Of a DNA stretch of 64,000 nucleotides, positions 47,707 through 56,074 are shown one piece after another. The DNA comes from Siphonobacter sp. SORGH_AS_0500 (GTDB taxonomy: Bacteria > Bacteroidota > Bacteroidia > Cytophagales > Spirosomataceae): assembly GCF_002838835.1 (NCBI RefSeq), contig NZ_NHPP01000016.1, forward strand, positions 1 through 64,000, in the 5' to 3' direction. Below the pieces are notes generated by a model that saw only the letters and a list, made by a program, of their open reading frames with translations, ran no database searches and was not told where the DNA came from. Numbering within the stretch: position 1 is the stretch's first letter; every line of letters begins with the position of its first letter. Both the position numbers and the translations under genes were made by a program.

Positions 47707-48627
47707 ATGGTTGTACCTCCTAAATACAGTTGGTTTCGATTATTGTTTGTCTGGAAAGGTTCTATTATTGAAAAAATCTATCCCAGGCTGATCGGTCTCT
47801 TTCTTTTCTGCTGCGTCATTGTATACTTGCGGGGAGAAATTTTTGACTATAAGATCGCCCTCAACCCAACTCCTTTTTCTTTGATTGGCGTGGCGGTTGC
47901 TATCTTCCTCGGTTTTAGAAATAGTGCCAGTTACGACCGTTTCTGGGAGGGTAGAAAACTCTGGGGGGCCTTAGTGCGGGAGAATCGCTCGCTGGCCCGG
48001 CAGGTGACCACGCTGACGGGGTTACCTATGCAGTCCACCGAACTTTCAGCTTTTATTCACTTGCAAATTGCGTTTGTCTATGCCCTGAAACACCAGTTAC
48101 GGTCCACAGACCCACGACCTGATTTGGAGCGGAACTTACCCGAATCTTTAGTAACGCAGGTGATGCAGGCTCGCTTCAAACCTATTTTTCTATTACGGGA
48201 AATGGGCTTCTGGCTTCAAGAACAACGGCTAGCCGGAAAGCTGGATTCAATTACCCTGACCACCATTGACCATACGCTTAATCAGCTTTCGGCCATTGTA
48301 ACGGGCTGCGAACGTCTCGTCAACACACCCATCCCTTATACGTATAATGTATTACTGCACCGTACGGTTTACATCTATGGCTTATTATTACCCTTTGGCC
48401 TGGTTGATTCGCTGGGCTGGATGACGCCCGTTATTGTGGTTTTTATCGGTTATACCTTCATCGCGGTGGATGCCATCGGCAGCGAAATCGAAGAACCCTT
48501 CGGCACCGAACCCAATGACTTGCCCCTCAACGCGATGTGCCAAATCATCGAAGCCAGTGTATTGGAAACCATTGGGATAAACCTTCCGGTCAATACTAGT
48601 TTTTCCTCGAAGTTGATTGTGGATTAG
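47707..48627 (+). CDS. Bestrophin-family anion channel
   Basis: 306 aa, inner membrane. Family features: an N-terminal helix (WFRLLFVWKGSIIEKIYP), first membrane segment near 30-45, then GVAVAIFLGFRNSASYDRFWEGRKLWG, the highly conserved bestrophin signature, and a second pair of membrane helices near 215-250 (VYIYGLLLPFGLVDSLGW; VIVVFIGYTFIAVDAIG). EIEEPFGTEPNDLPL is the conserved C-terminal motif. Bacterial bestrophins conduct ions as pentamers. The 3' end overlaps the convergent GDPD gene by 32 bases. Confidence 0.93.
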   Translation: MVVPPKYSWFRLLFVWKGSIIEKIYPRLIGLFLFCCVIVYLRGEIFDYKIALNPTPFSLIGVAVAIFLGFRNSASYDRFWEGRKLWGALVRENRSLARQVTTLTGLPMQSTELSAFIHLQIAFVYALKHQLRSTDPRPDLERNLPESLVTQVMQARFKPIFLLREMGFWLQEQRLAGKLDSITLTTIDHTLNQLSAIVTGCERLVNTPIPYTYNVLLHRTVYIYGLLLPFGLVDSLGWMTPVIVVFIGYTFIAVDAIGSEIEEPFGTEPNDLPLNAMCQIIEASVLETIGINLPVNTSFSSKLIVD

Positions 48628-49480
48628 TGACAAAAAGCGACTGTACCCGTTGAAGACTATCCGTGCAGATAATGTCGGCTCCGGTAAGAAGAGCGTCCTG
48701 ATACTGAGCTTTTGCTTCAGCAAAAGGCAGGTGATCCACGGTATTATTAGCTCCCCAGGAAGTCATGATTCCCATTTGGTGAATGCGGTCATAAAAGGCT
48801 GCTGGCTGAACTTGCGAAGGAGTTAAGGCCACAAGGTTTTCGTAAGGAATGCCGGATGTAGTGATGGCATCAATCGCTTTTGCATCATTGAAACCCAGAG
48901 CAATCATTAAGGAGGGGTATTGCCGATGAAGCTTCTGAGCTTCGGCCACGTTATAACAAATAACAACGACATCGGTAACCATCCGGTGTTTGACCAGCGT
49001 CTGCATCAATCGTTTCGGATCCGTGCCGGGTTTCATGTCCAGAAAAAGAACTATTTTATGCTTAGCGAAAGTCAGTAATTCGTCCAGCTTAGGAATTCGC
49101 TGGCCTTTTAATACCCGACCGCGTTCGTCTTTCAATTCCAGTTTTCGTAATTCCTGATACGTGAACTCATTCAGATTTCCTTTTCCCGTCGTAGTTCGCT
49201 CCAGGGAAGCATCGTGCAGAAGCATAAGCACGCTGTCTTTACTCATGCGTACATCAATTTCCTGGGTAGCACACGGCGATAGTTGATAGGCGTGTTGCAG
49301 AGCCGCCAGCGTATTCTCCGAATACCCTGAAACCGGGGTCGTTCGGTGAGCCATGATGAGCTTTTTATTCTTTTCCCACTTAAAGTACTGTTGAAGCGGC
49401 TCGTTTTTTTTACGGCAGATAGGCTGGAAATCAGGGTGACCCGTCAGTAGTATACAGGTCAGAAAAAGAAAGCGAATCAT
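48596..49480 (-). CDS. Glycerophosphodiester phosphodiesterase family protein
   Basis: 294 aa with an N-terminal hydrophobic leader (MIRFLFLTCILLTG). Catalytic motifs: MAHRTTPVSGYSENTLAA (active-site His, conserved ENT), QEIDVRMSKDSVLMLLHD (metal-binding E-x-D and second His), LDMKPG, and the C-terminal MTSWGANN and TGADIICTD. It would hydrolyse glycerophosphodiesters to glycerol 3-phosphate and an alcohol. The HRG usually found at the active site is HRT here, a variation seen in divergent members. Overlaps the convergent bestrophin gene. Confidence 0.88.
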   Translation of the reverse strand: MIRFLFLTCILLTGHPDFQPICRKKNEPLQQYFKWEKNKKLIMAHRTTPVSGYSENTLAALQHAYQLSPCATQEIDVRMSKDSVLMLLHDASLERTTTGKGNLNEFTYQELRKLELKDERGRVLKGQRIPKLDELLTFAKHKIVLFLDMKPGTDPKRLMQTLVKHRMVTDVVVICYNVAEAQKLHRQYPSLMIALGFNDAKAIDAITTSGIPYENLVALTPSQVQPAAFYDRIHQMGIMTSWGANNTVDHLPFAEAKAQYQDALLTGADIICTDSLQRVQSLFVTNPQSTSRKN

Positions 49481-49575
49481 GATCTGAGAAGAAATTTTAG
49501 CAAAAGACGGTATTCTTTTTCAATTCCTTAGTTTTACTTCCATCCATGAATTAACTAACGCTCCTTCTATCTACG

Positions 49576-50496
49576 ATGAAACAGGTATTACTAACGGGTG
49601 GAACAGGATTAATCGGAACCCGACTAACGCAATTGCTTTTCGAACGCGGGTATAGCGTCGCTTACCTGACGCGTGGCAGCAAGAGCGAAGCAAAGATTGA
49701 TCCCAAAGTCAGGCAATACCGCTGGGATGTGCGTAAGAATATGCTGGACGAGCAGGCTTTGCTCGATAGCCAGTACCTGATTCATCTGGCCGGAGCGGGC
49801 ATTGCTGAAGGTCGCTGGACGGAAGAACGCAAACGGGAGATCATTGACAGCCGGGTGCAGACTATGGAGCTTATTACCCGAAAATTAAAAGATTCAGGAC
49901 ATCGCTTTGAATCGTTTGTCTCGGCTTCGGGCATTAGTTACTACGGAGCAGACACCGGAGCGGAACGGATTTCGGAGCAATACACCCCCGGCGTTGATTT
50001 TCTTGCTGATGTAGTAATCAAATGGGAAGCGGCGGCTGACCAAATACAGGCTCTGGGCATTCGTACCGTAAAACTACGCACGGGCATTGTGCTGGATACC
50101 AAAGGCGGAGCCTTGAAAAGCTTTCTGATTCCGGTACGATTGAACATCGGTTCACCGCTCGGTAGTGGTGAGCAGTTCATCAGTTGGATTCATACCGATG
50201 ATCTTTGCCGGATGTACATCGAAGCCCTGGAAAATGCTTCGTGGACGGGGGCTTATAATGCCGTTGCTCCCAATCCGGTAACGAATGCAGAGTTGGTGAA
50301 AAAAACGGCGGCTGTTTTACATAAACCTTACTGGGCTCCGAATGTACCGGCCTGGGTATTAAAGGCCTTATTTGGGGAAATGTCGATTGCCGTTTTAGGT
50401 GGGAATTATATTTTGAATCAACGCATCCGGCTGGAGACGGATTTTCAGTATGAATACCCGGAATTAGAGCCAGCCCTAAAAGCTATTTTGACTTAG
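49576..50496 (+). CDS. TIGR01777-family NAD-dependent epimerase/dehydratase-like protein (SDR39U1 type)
   Basis: 306 aa, close to the family norm. N-terminal Rossmann motif VLLTGGTGLIG (4-14), then HLAGAGIAEGRWTEERK, SASGISYYGAD with the catalytic Tyr region, and the C-terminal NAVAPNPVTNAELVK followed by a DUF1731-like end (VPAWVLKALFGEMS). The biochemical role of the family is not established. Transcribed in the same direction as the SDR gene 72 bases downstream. Confidence 0.93.
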   Translation: MKQVLLTGGTGLIGTRLTQLLFERGYSVAYLTRGSKSEAKIDPKVRQYRWDVRKNMLDEQALLDSQYLIHLAGAGIAEGRWTEERKREIIDSRVQTMELITRKLKDSGHRFESFVSASGISYYGADTGAERISEQYTPGVDFLADVVIKWEAAADQIQALGIRTVKLRTGIVLDTKGGALKSFLIPVRLNIGSPLGSGEQFISWIHTDDLCRMYIEALENASWTGAYNAVAPNPVTNAELVKKTAAVLHKPYWAPNVPAWVLKALFGEMSIAVLGGNYILNQRIRLETDFQYEYPELEPALKAILT

Positions 50497-50568
50497 TTTG
50501 AGCAGGTACTTGTAGGCTGCGGCTACAACCGTAATGCAGGTAATCTCAAACGCTAATCTTCTGAAACG

Positions 50569-51387
50569 ATGGTTTGGTTTATTACGGGTTGTTCTTCCGG
50601 TTTCGGAAAAGAACTGGCCCGACAATTACTCAAGAAAGGCGAGCAGGTGGTAGCCACCGCCCGCAATCTGGATAGTCTTCAGGATCTGGATTCTGAAAAG
50701 CAGTTACTTAAACTTTCCCTGGATATTACGGATCAATCTGCCGTGGACTCCGCAGTGAAGGAAGCCATCAGCCGTTTTGAGCGGATTGATGTGCTGATCA
50801 ACAATGCCGGGTACGGCTTGGGAGGAGGACTGGAAGAAGCTAGCGACGAGCAAATTCGGGCTCAGTTTGAGACAAACGTGTTCGGAACCATTCAAGTAAC
50901 AAAGGCCATCCTGCCCCTGATGCGTGAGCAGAAAAGTGGTTATATTCAGGTACTTTCGTCCATTGCAGGCTTAGTTTCAACCCCTGGCTTTGCCTATTAC
51001 AATGGCTCTAAATTTGCTCTGGAAGGCATGTTTGAAGCTTTACAACAAGAGGTAAGACCTTTCGGTATCAAGGTAACCATCGTGGAACCCGGCCCTTTCC
51101 GTACGGAATTCGCCGGCTCATCCATCAAACTGGCTGACCCGATTCCAGCGTACGCAGAAACGGCGGGGAAAATTCGTAATTACTTTGATAAAACGAATGG
51201 GAATCAGCTAGGAGATCCCGTAAAGGCCGCCGAAATTTTGATTGGTCTGGTTGAAAGAGATGAGCCTCCGCTGCGATTACTACTGGGCAACTGGGCTGTT
51301 GATCGCTATACCCAAAAGCTCGAAACCGAACTGAAACACATCAAAGCCTGGGAAGAGTTAAGCCGATCAGCGGATTTTGATGACTAA
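50569..51387 (+). CDS. Short-chain dehydrogenase/reductase (classical SDR)
   Basis: 272 aa. Cofactor motif TGCSSGFG (6-13), NNAGYG (78-83), catalytic Ser in VLSSIAG (130 or 131) and YNGSK with Y144 and K148. Arg at position 32 after the second strand favours NADP(H). Long C-terminal region (FDKTNGNQLGDPVKAAEIL) as in the oxidoreductase group acting on hydrophobic or ketone substrates. Substrate not predictable. Confidence 0.92.
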   Translation: MVWFITGCSSGFGKELARQLLKKGEQVVATARNLDSLQDLDSEKQLLKLSLDITDQSAVDSAVKEAISRFERIDVLINNAGYGLGGGLEEASDEQIRAQFETNVFGTIQVTKAILPLMREQKSGYIQVLSSIAGLVSTPGFAYYNGSKFALEGMFEALQQEVRPFGIKVTIVEPGPFRTEFAGSSIKLADPIPAYAETAGKIRNYFDKTNGNQLGDPVKAAEILIGLVERDEPPLRLLLGNWAVDRYTQKLETELKHIKAWEELSRSADFDD

Positions 51388-51415
51388 GGTACTGATGATG
51401 AGTAGTATTTTTATG

Positions 51416-51456
51416 GATACATTTTCTTGACAACTTGTCTCGAAAATGTATCTTTG
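51416..51456 (+). promoter_or_regulatory. Promoter and palindromic operator of the toxin-antitoxin pair
   Basis: TTG at 51427-51429 and TATCTTTG at 51449-51456 match the Bacteroidota sigma-A consensus (TTG, 19-base spacer, TAnnTTTG). A 10-bp inverted repeat, GATACATTTT at 51416-51425 with its complement at 51443-51452, overlaps the promoter. Antitoxins of this class repress their own operon, so this is the likely binding site. Confidence 0.7.
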
Positions 51457-51478
51457 TTTATATACTCAACTGGAAGGT

Positions 51479-51709
51479 ATGAAAACGATGACTGTTGGTG
51501 AAGTAAAAGCCCATTTTTCGGAAGTATTAAAGGAAGTAGAAGCAGGCGAACGAATCGCTATTACTTTCGGAAAAAAACGGGAGATTAAAGCTTTTCTGGT
51601 GCCCCGAAAAGAAGATCTGAAACCTCGTACGCTGGGTATTCTTCAGGGAAAGGGAAAAGTGGTTTTCAAGGATGCTTACCAAATGTCGGACGAGGAATTG
51701 TTGGGATGA
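51479..51709 (+). CDS. Phd/YefM-family antitoxin
   Basis: 76 aa from the ATG at 51479, preceded by GGAAGG; an earlier in-frame ATG at 51446 would overlap the -7 box and is unlikely. N-terminal DNA-binding fold KTMTVGEVKAHFSEVLKEVE, then AGERIAITFGKKREIKAFLV, the usual Phd/YefM layout. The acidic C-terminus would bind and block the PIN toxin. Its stop overlaps the toxin start as ATGA, the typical coupled arrangement. Confidence 0.9.
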   Translation: MKTMTVGEVKAHFSEVLKEVEAGERIAITFGKKREIKAFLVPRKEDLKPRTLGILQGKGKVVFKDAYQMSDEELLG

Positions 51710-52107
51710 TTAGTTACCTGTTGGATACACACGCACTCATCTGGGCTTTAACCGAGCCTGAAAAGTTATCCAGAAAAGTCAGAACCGTTCTGGAAGACCC
51801 GTTGAGTTCGGTTGGTGTGAGTGCTATTTCTTTCTGGGAAATTTCCATCAAATACGCTCTGGGAAAGCTGGAGCTGGAAACCCTCGTGCCGCAGGACTTT
51901 CATCAAGCTTGCCGGGAAATGCGGTTTGACATCGTAGAGCTTTCCGCCGAGGAAGCTTCCACCTACCATTTACTCACCGCCACGCATCACAAAGATCCTT
52001 TCGATCGGATGCTGGTTTGGCAATGTCTTTCTAATAATCATATCCTCATCAGCCAGGATGAGGATATGAAGAAATATATTTCTGAAGGGTTGAAGGTATA
52101 TTGGTAA
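51706..52107 (+). CDS. PIN-domain toxin (VapC-like RNase)
   Basis: 133 aa. Acidic PIN residues: D7 in YLLDTHALIW, Glu in SAISFWEISIKYALGKL, and Asp in HHKDPFDRMLVWQ near the C-terminus, followed by ILISQDEDMKKY. This is the type II TA PIN subgroup (YhcC/PilT N-terminal-like), a Mg-dependent RNase that usually cuts tRNA or rRNA. Translationally coupled to the antitoxin. Convergent with the beta-barrel gene six bases away. Confidence 0.92.
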   Translation: MISYLLDTHALIWALTEPEKLSRKVRTVLEDPLSSVGVSAISFWEISIKYALGKLELETLVPQDFHQACREMRFDIVELSAEEASTYHLLTATHHKDPFDRMLVWQCLSNNHILISQDEDMKKYISEGLKVYW

Positions 52108-52113
52108 TCAAGC

Positions 52114-53625
52114 TTATAAGTCTCTTCTGATCCCGAGTCCAACGCCTACCGTCATGGGCCGGATTTGCATGTAATCGCCCTCTCTAATCCCGCCCATCAG
52201 ACTTTTCCGGGCGAAAGCTTTCAGGTTAAGCGAAGTTTTCTTGAAAATCCGGTAGTTGGCTCCGATGGCGGCCTGCGTACTCGTATTGATGTTGCGATAA
52301 ACCCCATCTTTCGGCCCATATTCAGCCGGCGGAATATCTTCATAGCTATTATCAACCAGGACGTTCTTCAGGAAGAAATCCAGCGTTAATCCCGCCGTAG
52401 CAAAGTAATTCAGACGCTTTTCTGGGCGGAAATTGTAACCAATACTCACCGGAACAGACAGGAAATCAAACGAATACCGGAATTGATTGGTACCACCAAC
52501 GGATACTGAATTGAGGTCGTTTGTTGGATTGCTGGGAGACGGAAAATTCAATTGGTTGGTTCGAGAGTTCTTCTGGGTTGATAGTAACTGGTTATATAAC
52601 GTATTCCGGTAATTGCTACCAGTCAAAATAATATTGTTATTCATAATGGAATGGCCTTTCAGGTATTGAGCACCGGTTTCCAGGTACCAGTGCCGGGAAA
52701 GGCGGGTCCCTCCCGTAAGCTCAAGCAAATATGAAATATGCGAGCTGTTACGATACGTATTCGTTTGAGGTTGAGCTGTTGCCAGGGATAGTCCACTATA
52801 GGCAGGAGCATAGGAATAAAAGGCAGACGTATACTGACCACTAGTAGAAACGGCGGGGTCGAAATTAGCCCAGGAAGCATGGAAAGCAATCCAGTGCTTC
52901 GATAGTGGTAAGTTTGACTTGGGCTTTACGAGAAGGGCAGGAGCCGTCGCTAGGGCTGGTGAGGTTAACTTCCTGCCAACCGTATATAAAGTCCAGGACT
53001 TACCTTGAGCATCCTGTAAAGTAATCGTTTCCTGTTTCTGAAGTGTTAAAGGTTGCGATTTAGCAGGGGTAGTTGAGGCAGTAGGTTGGATAGAAAAAGT
53101 GGGTACGGTTGAAGGTTGAGAATAGGGACGAATTATCGCCTTTTCCGACCGCTGTTGGGTTGAATTAGGGATTACTAAATTGGTTTTCTTACGGGTAACT
53201 CGCTGGTCAGTCTGGTTTTCATTACCTGCCCATCCCGCCTTTTTAGACTCTGATCCAGAAGATAGGAAAGGCTCCTCTACTTTCAATGTAGCGGAAGAAG
53301 AATGCATACGGGTAGCTGGTTCCGTAGTTGCCCGAGCAGGGACCTTCGGAGATTCACTAGTTACTTTTCCGTGGGCAGACTGAGCCAGTACCGGGCGATT
53401 TTTGGTCATAGGAGTGTTATTGGACTGGGAAAAATACCACCAGCCCAAACTGCCTACTAAGAAAAGAAGCACCGTGCCTATCCAGAATAAGGGCAGGCCC
53501 ATGGGTTGCTCGGGCGGAAGTTTCTGCTCAAGGCGATCCCAAAGCTCGTCCGAAGGAGATTCGGAAGCTTCTTCGAACGCCTTACGCCAGCGTTCTTCAA
53601 AATCGTTAGGTTCTTGCTGGCTCAT
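52114..53625 (-). CDS. Inner-membrane-anchored protein with outer-membrane-type beta-barrel domain, probable anti-sigma partner
   Basis: 503 aa, no signal peptide. An N-terminal cytoplasmic helical segment (FEERWRKAFEEASESPSDEL, 9-28), one membrane helix (LPLFWIGTVLLFLVGSLGWW, about 44-63), a low-complexity Ser/Thr/Pro-rich linker (about 70-190), then a PF13568-like beta-barrel (about 225-503: FDFLSVPVSIGYNFRPEKRL, TMQIRPMTVGVGLG-like end). It starts 18 bases after the ECF sigma stop. In Cytophagales such proteins accompany ECF sigma factors and likely tether or inhibit them. The combination of an inner-membrane helix and a barrel in one chain is notable. Confidence 0.82.
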   Translation of the reverse strand: MSQQEPNDFEERWRKAFEEASESPSDELWDRLEQKLPPEQPMGLPLFWIGTVLLFLVGSLGWWYFSQSNNTPMTKNRPVLAQSAHGKVTSESPKVPARATTEPATRMHSSSATLKVEEPFLSSGSESKKAGWAGNENQTDQRVTRKKTNLVIPNSTQQRSEKAIIRPYSQPSTVPTFSIQPTASTTPAKSQPLTLQKQETITLQDAQGKSWTLYTVGRKLTSPALATAPALLVKPKSNLPLSKHWIAFHASWANFDPAVSTSGQYTSAFYSYAPAYSGLSLATAQPQTNTYRNSSHISYLLELTGGTRLSRHWYLETGAQYLKGHSIMNNNIILTGSNYRNTLYNQLLSTQKNSRTNQLNFPSPSNPTNDLNSVSVGGTNQFRYSFDFLSVPVSIGYNFRPEKRLNYFATAGLTLDFFLKNVLVDNSYEDIPPAEYGPKDGVYRNINTSTQAAIGANYRIFKKTSLNLKAFARKSLMGGIREGDYMQIRPMTVGVGLGIRRDL

Positions 53626-53643
53626 GTCCAGGAAAAATTCATG

Positions 53644-54189
53644 TTAATGTCTGTTTTCAGCGATGCGGTGGTTTAGTAACATCTTTTGCATCAGAGTTTT
53701 AGCTCTGCTGTATTGTGATTTTGAGGTACCTTCTGAAATATCCAGTAAAGTGGCGATTTCCTGGTGTTGATACCCTTCAATGGCATAAAGGTTGAAGACT
53801 GTTCGGCAGCCCGGCGGTAACTCTTGTACTAGTAATAAAAGGTCTTTCCATTGCAGGTCATCGGTCATGGTGGTGGCCACTTCCTCTTGCACGTGTTCCA
53901 GTTCTTCGGCAAAATGATAGCGGCGATTATCCCTTAAATAATTCAGAGCGGTATTAACGACAATGCGTTTAATCCAGGCTGCTAAGGGAGACTCAAACCG
54001 GAAACTGTCTATCTTTTCGAATATTTTAATAAACGATTCCTGCAATACGTCCTCGGCTTCATCCCGACTTTTGACGTACCGTAGGCATACCACCAACATC
54101 CGTCCAGCGAACGCGTCGTATAAACGACGCTGCGAGACGCGATCCTTTCGGCGGCAGCCAGTTACCAGTTCTTGTTCATCAAAAATCAT
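53644..54189 (-). CDS. RNA polymerase ECF sigma factor
   Basis: 181 aa. Region 2: VVCLRYVKSRDEAEDVLQES and FIKIFEKIDSFRFESPLAAW (core and -10 contact). Region 4: LPPGCRTVFNLYAIEGYQHQ, EIATLLDISEGTSKSQYSRA (-35 HTH). No region 3, as in the ECF class. Genes of this type in Bacteroidota often carry a membrane-bound anti-sigma partner, as the next gene suggests. Signal unknown. Confidence 0.93.
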   Translation of the reverse strand: MIFDEQELVTGCRRKDRVSQRRLYDAFAGRMLVVCLRYVKSRDEAEDVLQESFIKIFEKIDSFRFESPLAAWIKRIVVNTALNYLRDNRRYHFAEELEHVQEEVATTMTDDLQWKDLLLLVQELPPGCRTVFNLYAIEGYQHQEIATLLDISEGTSKSQYSRAKTLMQKMLLNHRIAENRH

Positions 54190-54434
54190 TTGTAAAGGTT
54201 AAGCCATGTCTTGTTCCTCCGAAAACAGGACACGAAGAGTTGAAAAAGGGTTGGAAGGCGTATTAAATTATTTTATAAAACGTGTATCGCAGGTATTCAT
54301 TCTATTTTTGTGGAATTAAATCAGTTGTATCAAGTCAAAACTCACCTGTCGCTCTGGAGCGGACGGAAGTTCATGTTAAACCTGATCTAGTAAAAACCGT
54401 GTTGACCGTCTAAAGCAGAAGAATCCTGCTATCA

Positions 54435-54779
54435 GTGCGAATGATGAATGACTATGAGAAAAAGCTTCTGACGGAAGTTCAGTTAGCTATCCATGAAATT
54501 GAGGCCGTATTAGGGACAACTTTCAGTTTCACAGAAATGGAAGATAATACACTCCTGGTTCAGGCTGTAGGGGAAGAATTGAAAATTATAGGAGCGGTAG
54601 TTTCTGAATTAAATCGAATGAATAGCTCTTTCTTACGCATGAATCAACGCGTGGTGGAAGTAGCCAGGGGCATTGAAACGGATGATGGACGTATAACGCT
54701 CGATGATATTACGTGGGTTTTGCAAAATGATTTACCACTTCTGAAAGAAGAAGTGCAACAACTTTTGATGCAGGAATGA
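54435..54779 (+). CDS. HepT-like (DUF86) protein lacking the HEPN catalytic motif
   Basis: 114 aa. The layout matches HepT: a first helix, VGEELKIIGAVVSELN (EIIGEA-like) at 45-60 and DDITWVLQNDLPLLKEEVQQ at 90-109, close to the HepT ending VW.I..NDLP.LK. The catalytic Rx4-6H of HEPN RNases should fall at 78-84; the sequence there is RGIETDD, with no His. No MntA-type nucleotidyltransferase is adjacent. The stop overlaps the start of the M20 gene as ATGA, so the two are coupled. A recruited, non-toxic HEPN-fold protein is possible. The family assignment is by eye. Confidence 0.55.
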   Translation: MRMMNDYEKKLLTEVQLAIHEIEAVLGTTFSFTEMEDNTLLVQAVGEELKIIGAVVSELNRMNSSFLRMNQRVVEVARGIETDDGRITLDDITWVLQNDLPLLKEEVQQLLMQE

Positions 54780-55957
54780 AAGAGAAAATAAAACAATTAG
54801 CCGGAAAATACGCTGCTGAATTTGTAGCTAATCGTCGGCATTTGCACACAAATCCAGAATTGTCTTTTCAGGAATACGAAACCCAGAAGTTTGTAGCCGA
54901 ACAGTTACAAACCCTGGGCTTGGCTCCGCAGGCCATGGCGAATACTGGTCTGGTGGCTTTGCTGGAAGGTAAAAACCCATCCAAAAAAGTAGTAGCTCTA
55001 CGGGCGGATATGGATGCTCTGCCCATTCTGGAAGCCAATGATGTGTCGTATAAAAGCACTAATCCCGGCGTGATGCACGCCTGCGGTCATGACGTACATA
55101 CGGCTTCGTTGCTGGGGGTAGCCCGTATTCTGACCGAGCTGAAAGACGAGTTTGAAGGAACGGTTAAGCTGGTTTTTCAACCCGGTGAAGAGCTGGCTCC
55201 CGGTGGAGCTTCGATGATGATTCGGGAAGGCGTGCTGGAAAATCCTACTCCTCAGGGAATGATTGGGCAGCACGTTGCTCCGCAAATTCCTGTGGGTAAA
55301 ATCGGTTTTCGGGAAGGCATGTACATGGCTTCAACGGATGAGATTTACCTGACGGTTAAAGGAAAAGGTGGGCACGGAGCCGCTCCCGAATTGGGCGTGG
55401 ACCCCGTGCTGGTAGCTTCGCATCTGATAGTCGCTTTGCAGCAGATCGTTTCCCGGAATCGTCCCCAGAATTCACCTTCGGTGTTATCCTTTGGCCGGGT
55501 CATTGCGAACGGTGCCACAAACGTTATTCCTAACGAAGTCAAGATCGATGGCACATTCCGTTGCATGAATGAGATCTGGCGGGAAGAAGGCTTGCGTCGA
55601 ATTCAGAAGTTAGCCGAAGGCCTCTGCGAAAGCATGGGGGCGGAATGCGAAGTGCGAATCGTTCGGGGGTATCCTTATCTGGAAAATCATCCCGAATTGA
55701 CCCGCCGTTTGCGGGCGGAGGCCAGCGAATACATGGGCGAAGAAAACATCGTCGATCTGGACATCTGGATGGCAGGCGAAGACTTTGCTTTTTATTCCCA
55801 GGTAACCGATTCCTGTTTCTATCGTCTGGGTACGCGTAACGAAGAGCGTGGCATCGTATCAGGAGTGCATACGCCTACGTTCGATGTAGATGAACATTCG
55901 CTGGAAATCGGAGCAGGCTTGATGAGCTGGCTGGCTCTTCAGGAACTCGCCGTGTAG
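54776..55957 (+). CDS. M20-family amidohydrolase (N-acyl-amino-acid / hippurate hydrolase type)
   Basis: 393 aa. Metal-binding residues: C103 and H105 in MHACGHDVHTA, E138-E139 in FQPGEE and H166 in IGQHVAP. The dimerisation domain (about 190-300) includes GGHGAAPELG. DMDALPI near 79-85 is the conserved M20 segment. Cytoplasmic. It removes acyl groups from amino acids or aminoacyl conjugates. Translated from an ATGA overlap with the HepT-like gene. Confidence 0.93.
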   Translation: MKEKIKQLAGKYAAEFVANRRHLHTNPELSFQEYETQKFVAEQLQTLGLAPQAMANTGLVALLEGKNPSKKVVALRADMDALPILEANDVSYKSTNPGVMHACGHDVHTASLLGVARILTELKDEFEGTVKLVFQPGEELAPGGASMMIREGVLENPTPQGMIGQHVAPQIPVGKIGFREGMYMASTDEIYLTVKGKGGHGAAPELGVDPVLVASHLIVALQQIVSRNRPQNSPSVLSFGRVIANGATNVIPNEVKIDGTFRCMNEIWREEGLRRIQKLAEGLCESMGAECEVRIVRGYPYLENHPELTRRLRAEASEYMGEENIVDLDIWMAGEDFAFYSQVTDSCFYRLGTRNEERGIVSGVHTPTFDVDEHSLEIGAGLMSWLALQELAV

Positions 55958-56001
55958 AATAGTTGATAGTTATGGGTTGTTAGTTGTTTGAAAACTAATT
56001 A

Positions 56002-56059
56002 AAAATAGTTAAGGGTGATTCGTTTCAGTTTTCCGAAACGAACCACCCTTAACTATTTT
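56002..56059. terminator. Bidirectional terminator between convergent M20 and PiT genes
   Basis: Outer arms of 16 bp (56002-56017 with 56044-56059) and an inner stem TTCGTTTC/GAAACGAA (56019-56026 with 56035-56042). An outer imperfect repeat reaches about 55967-56080. AT feet at both ends fit a terminator for both convergent genes. Confidence 0.85.
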
Positions 56060-56074
56060 ACTAACAACCAACAA

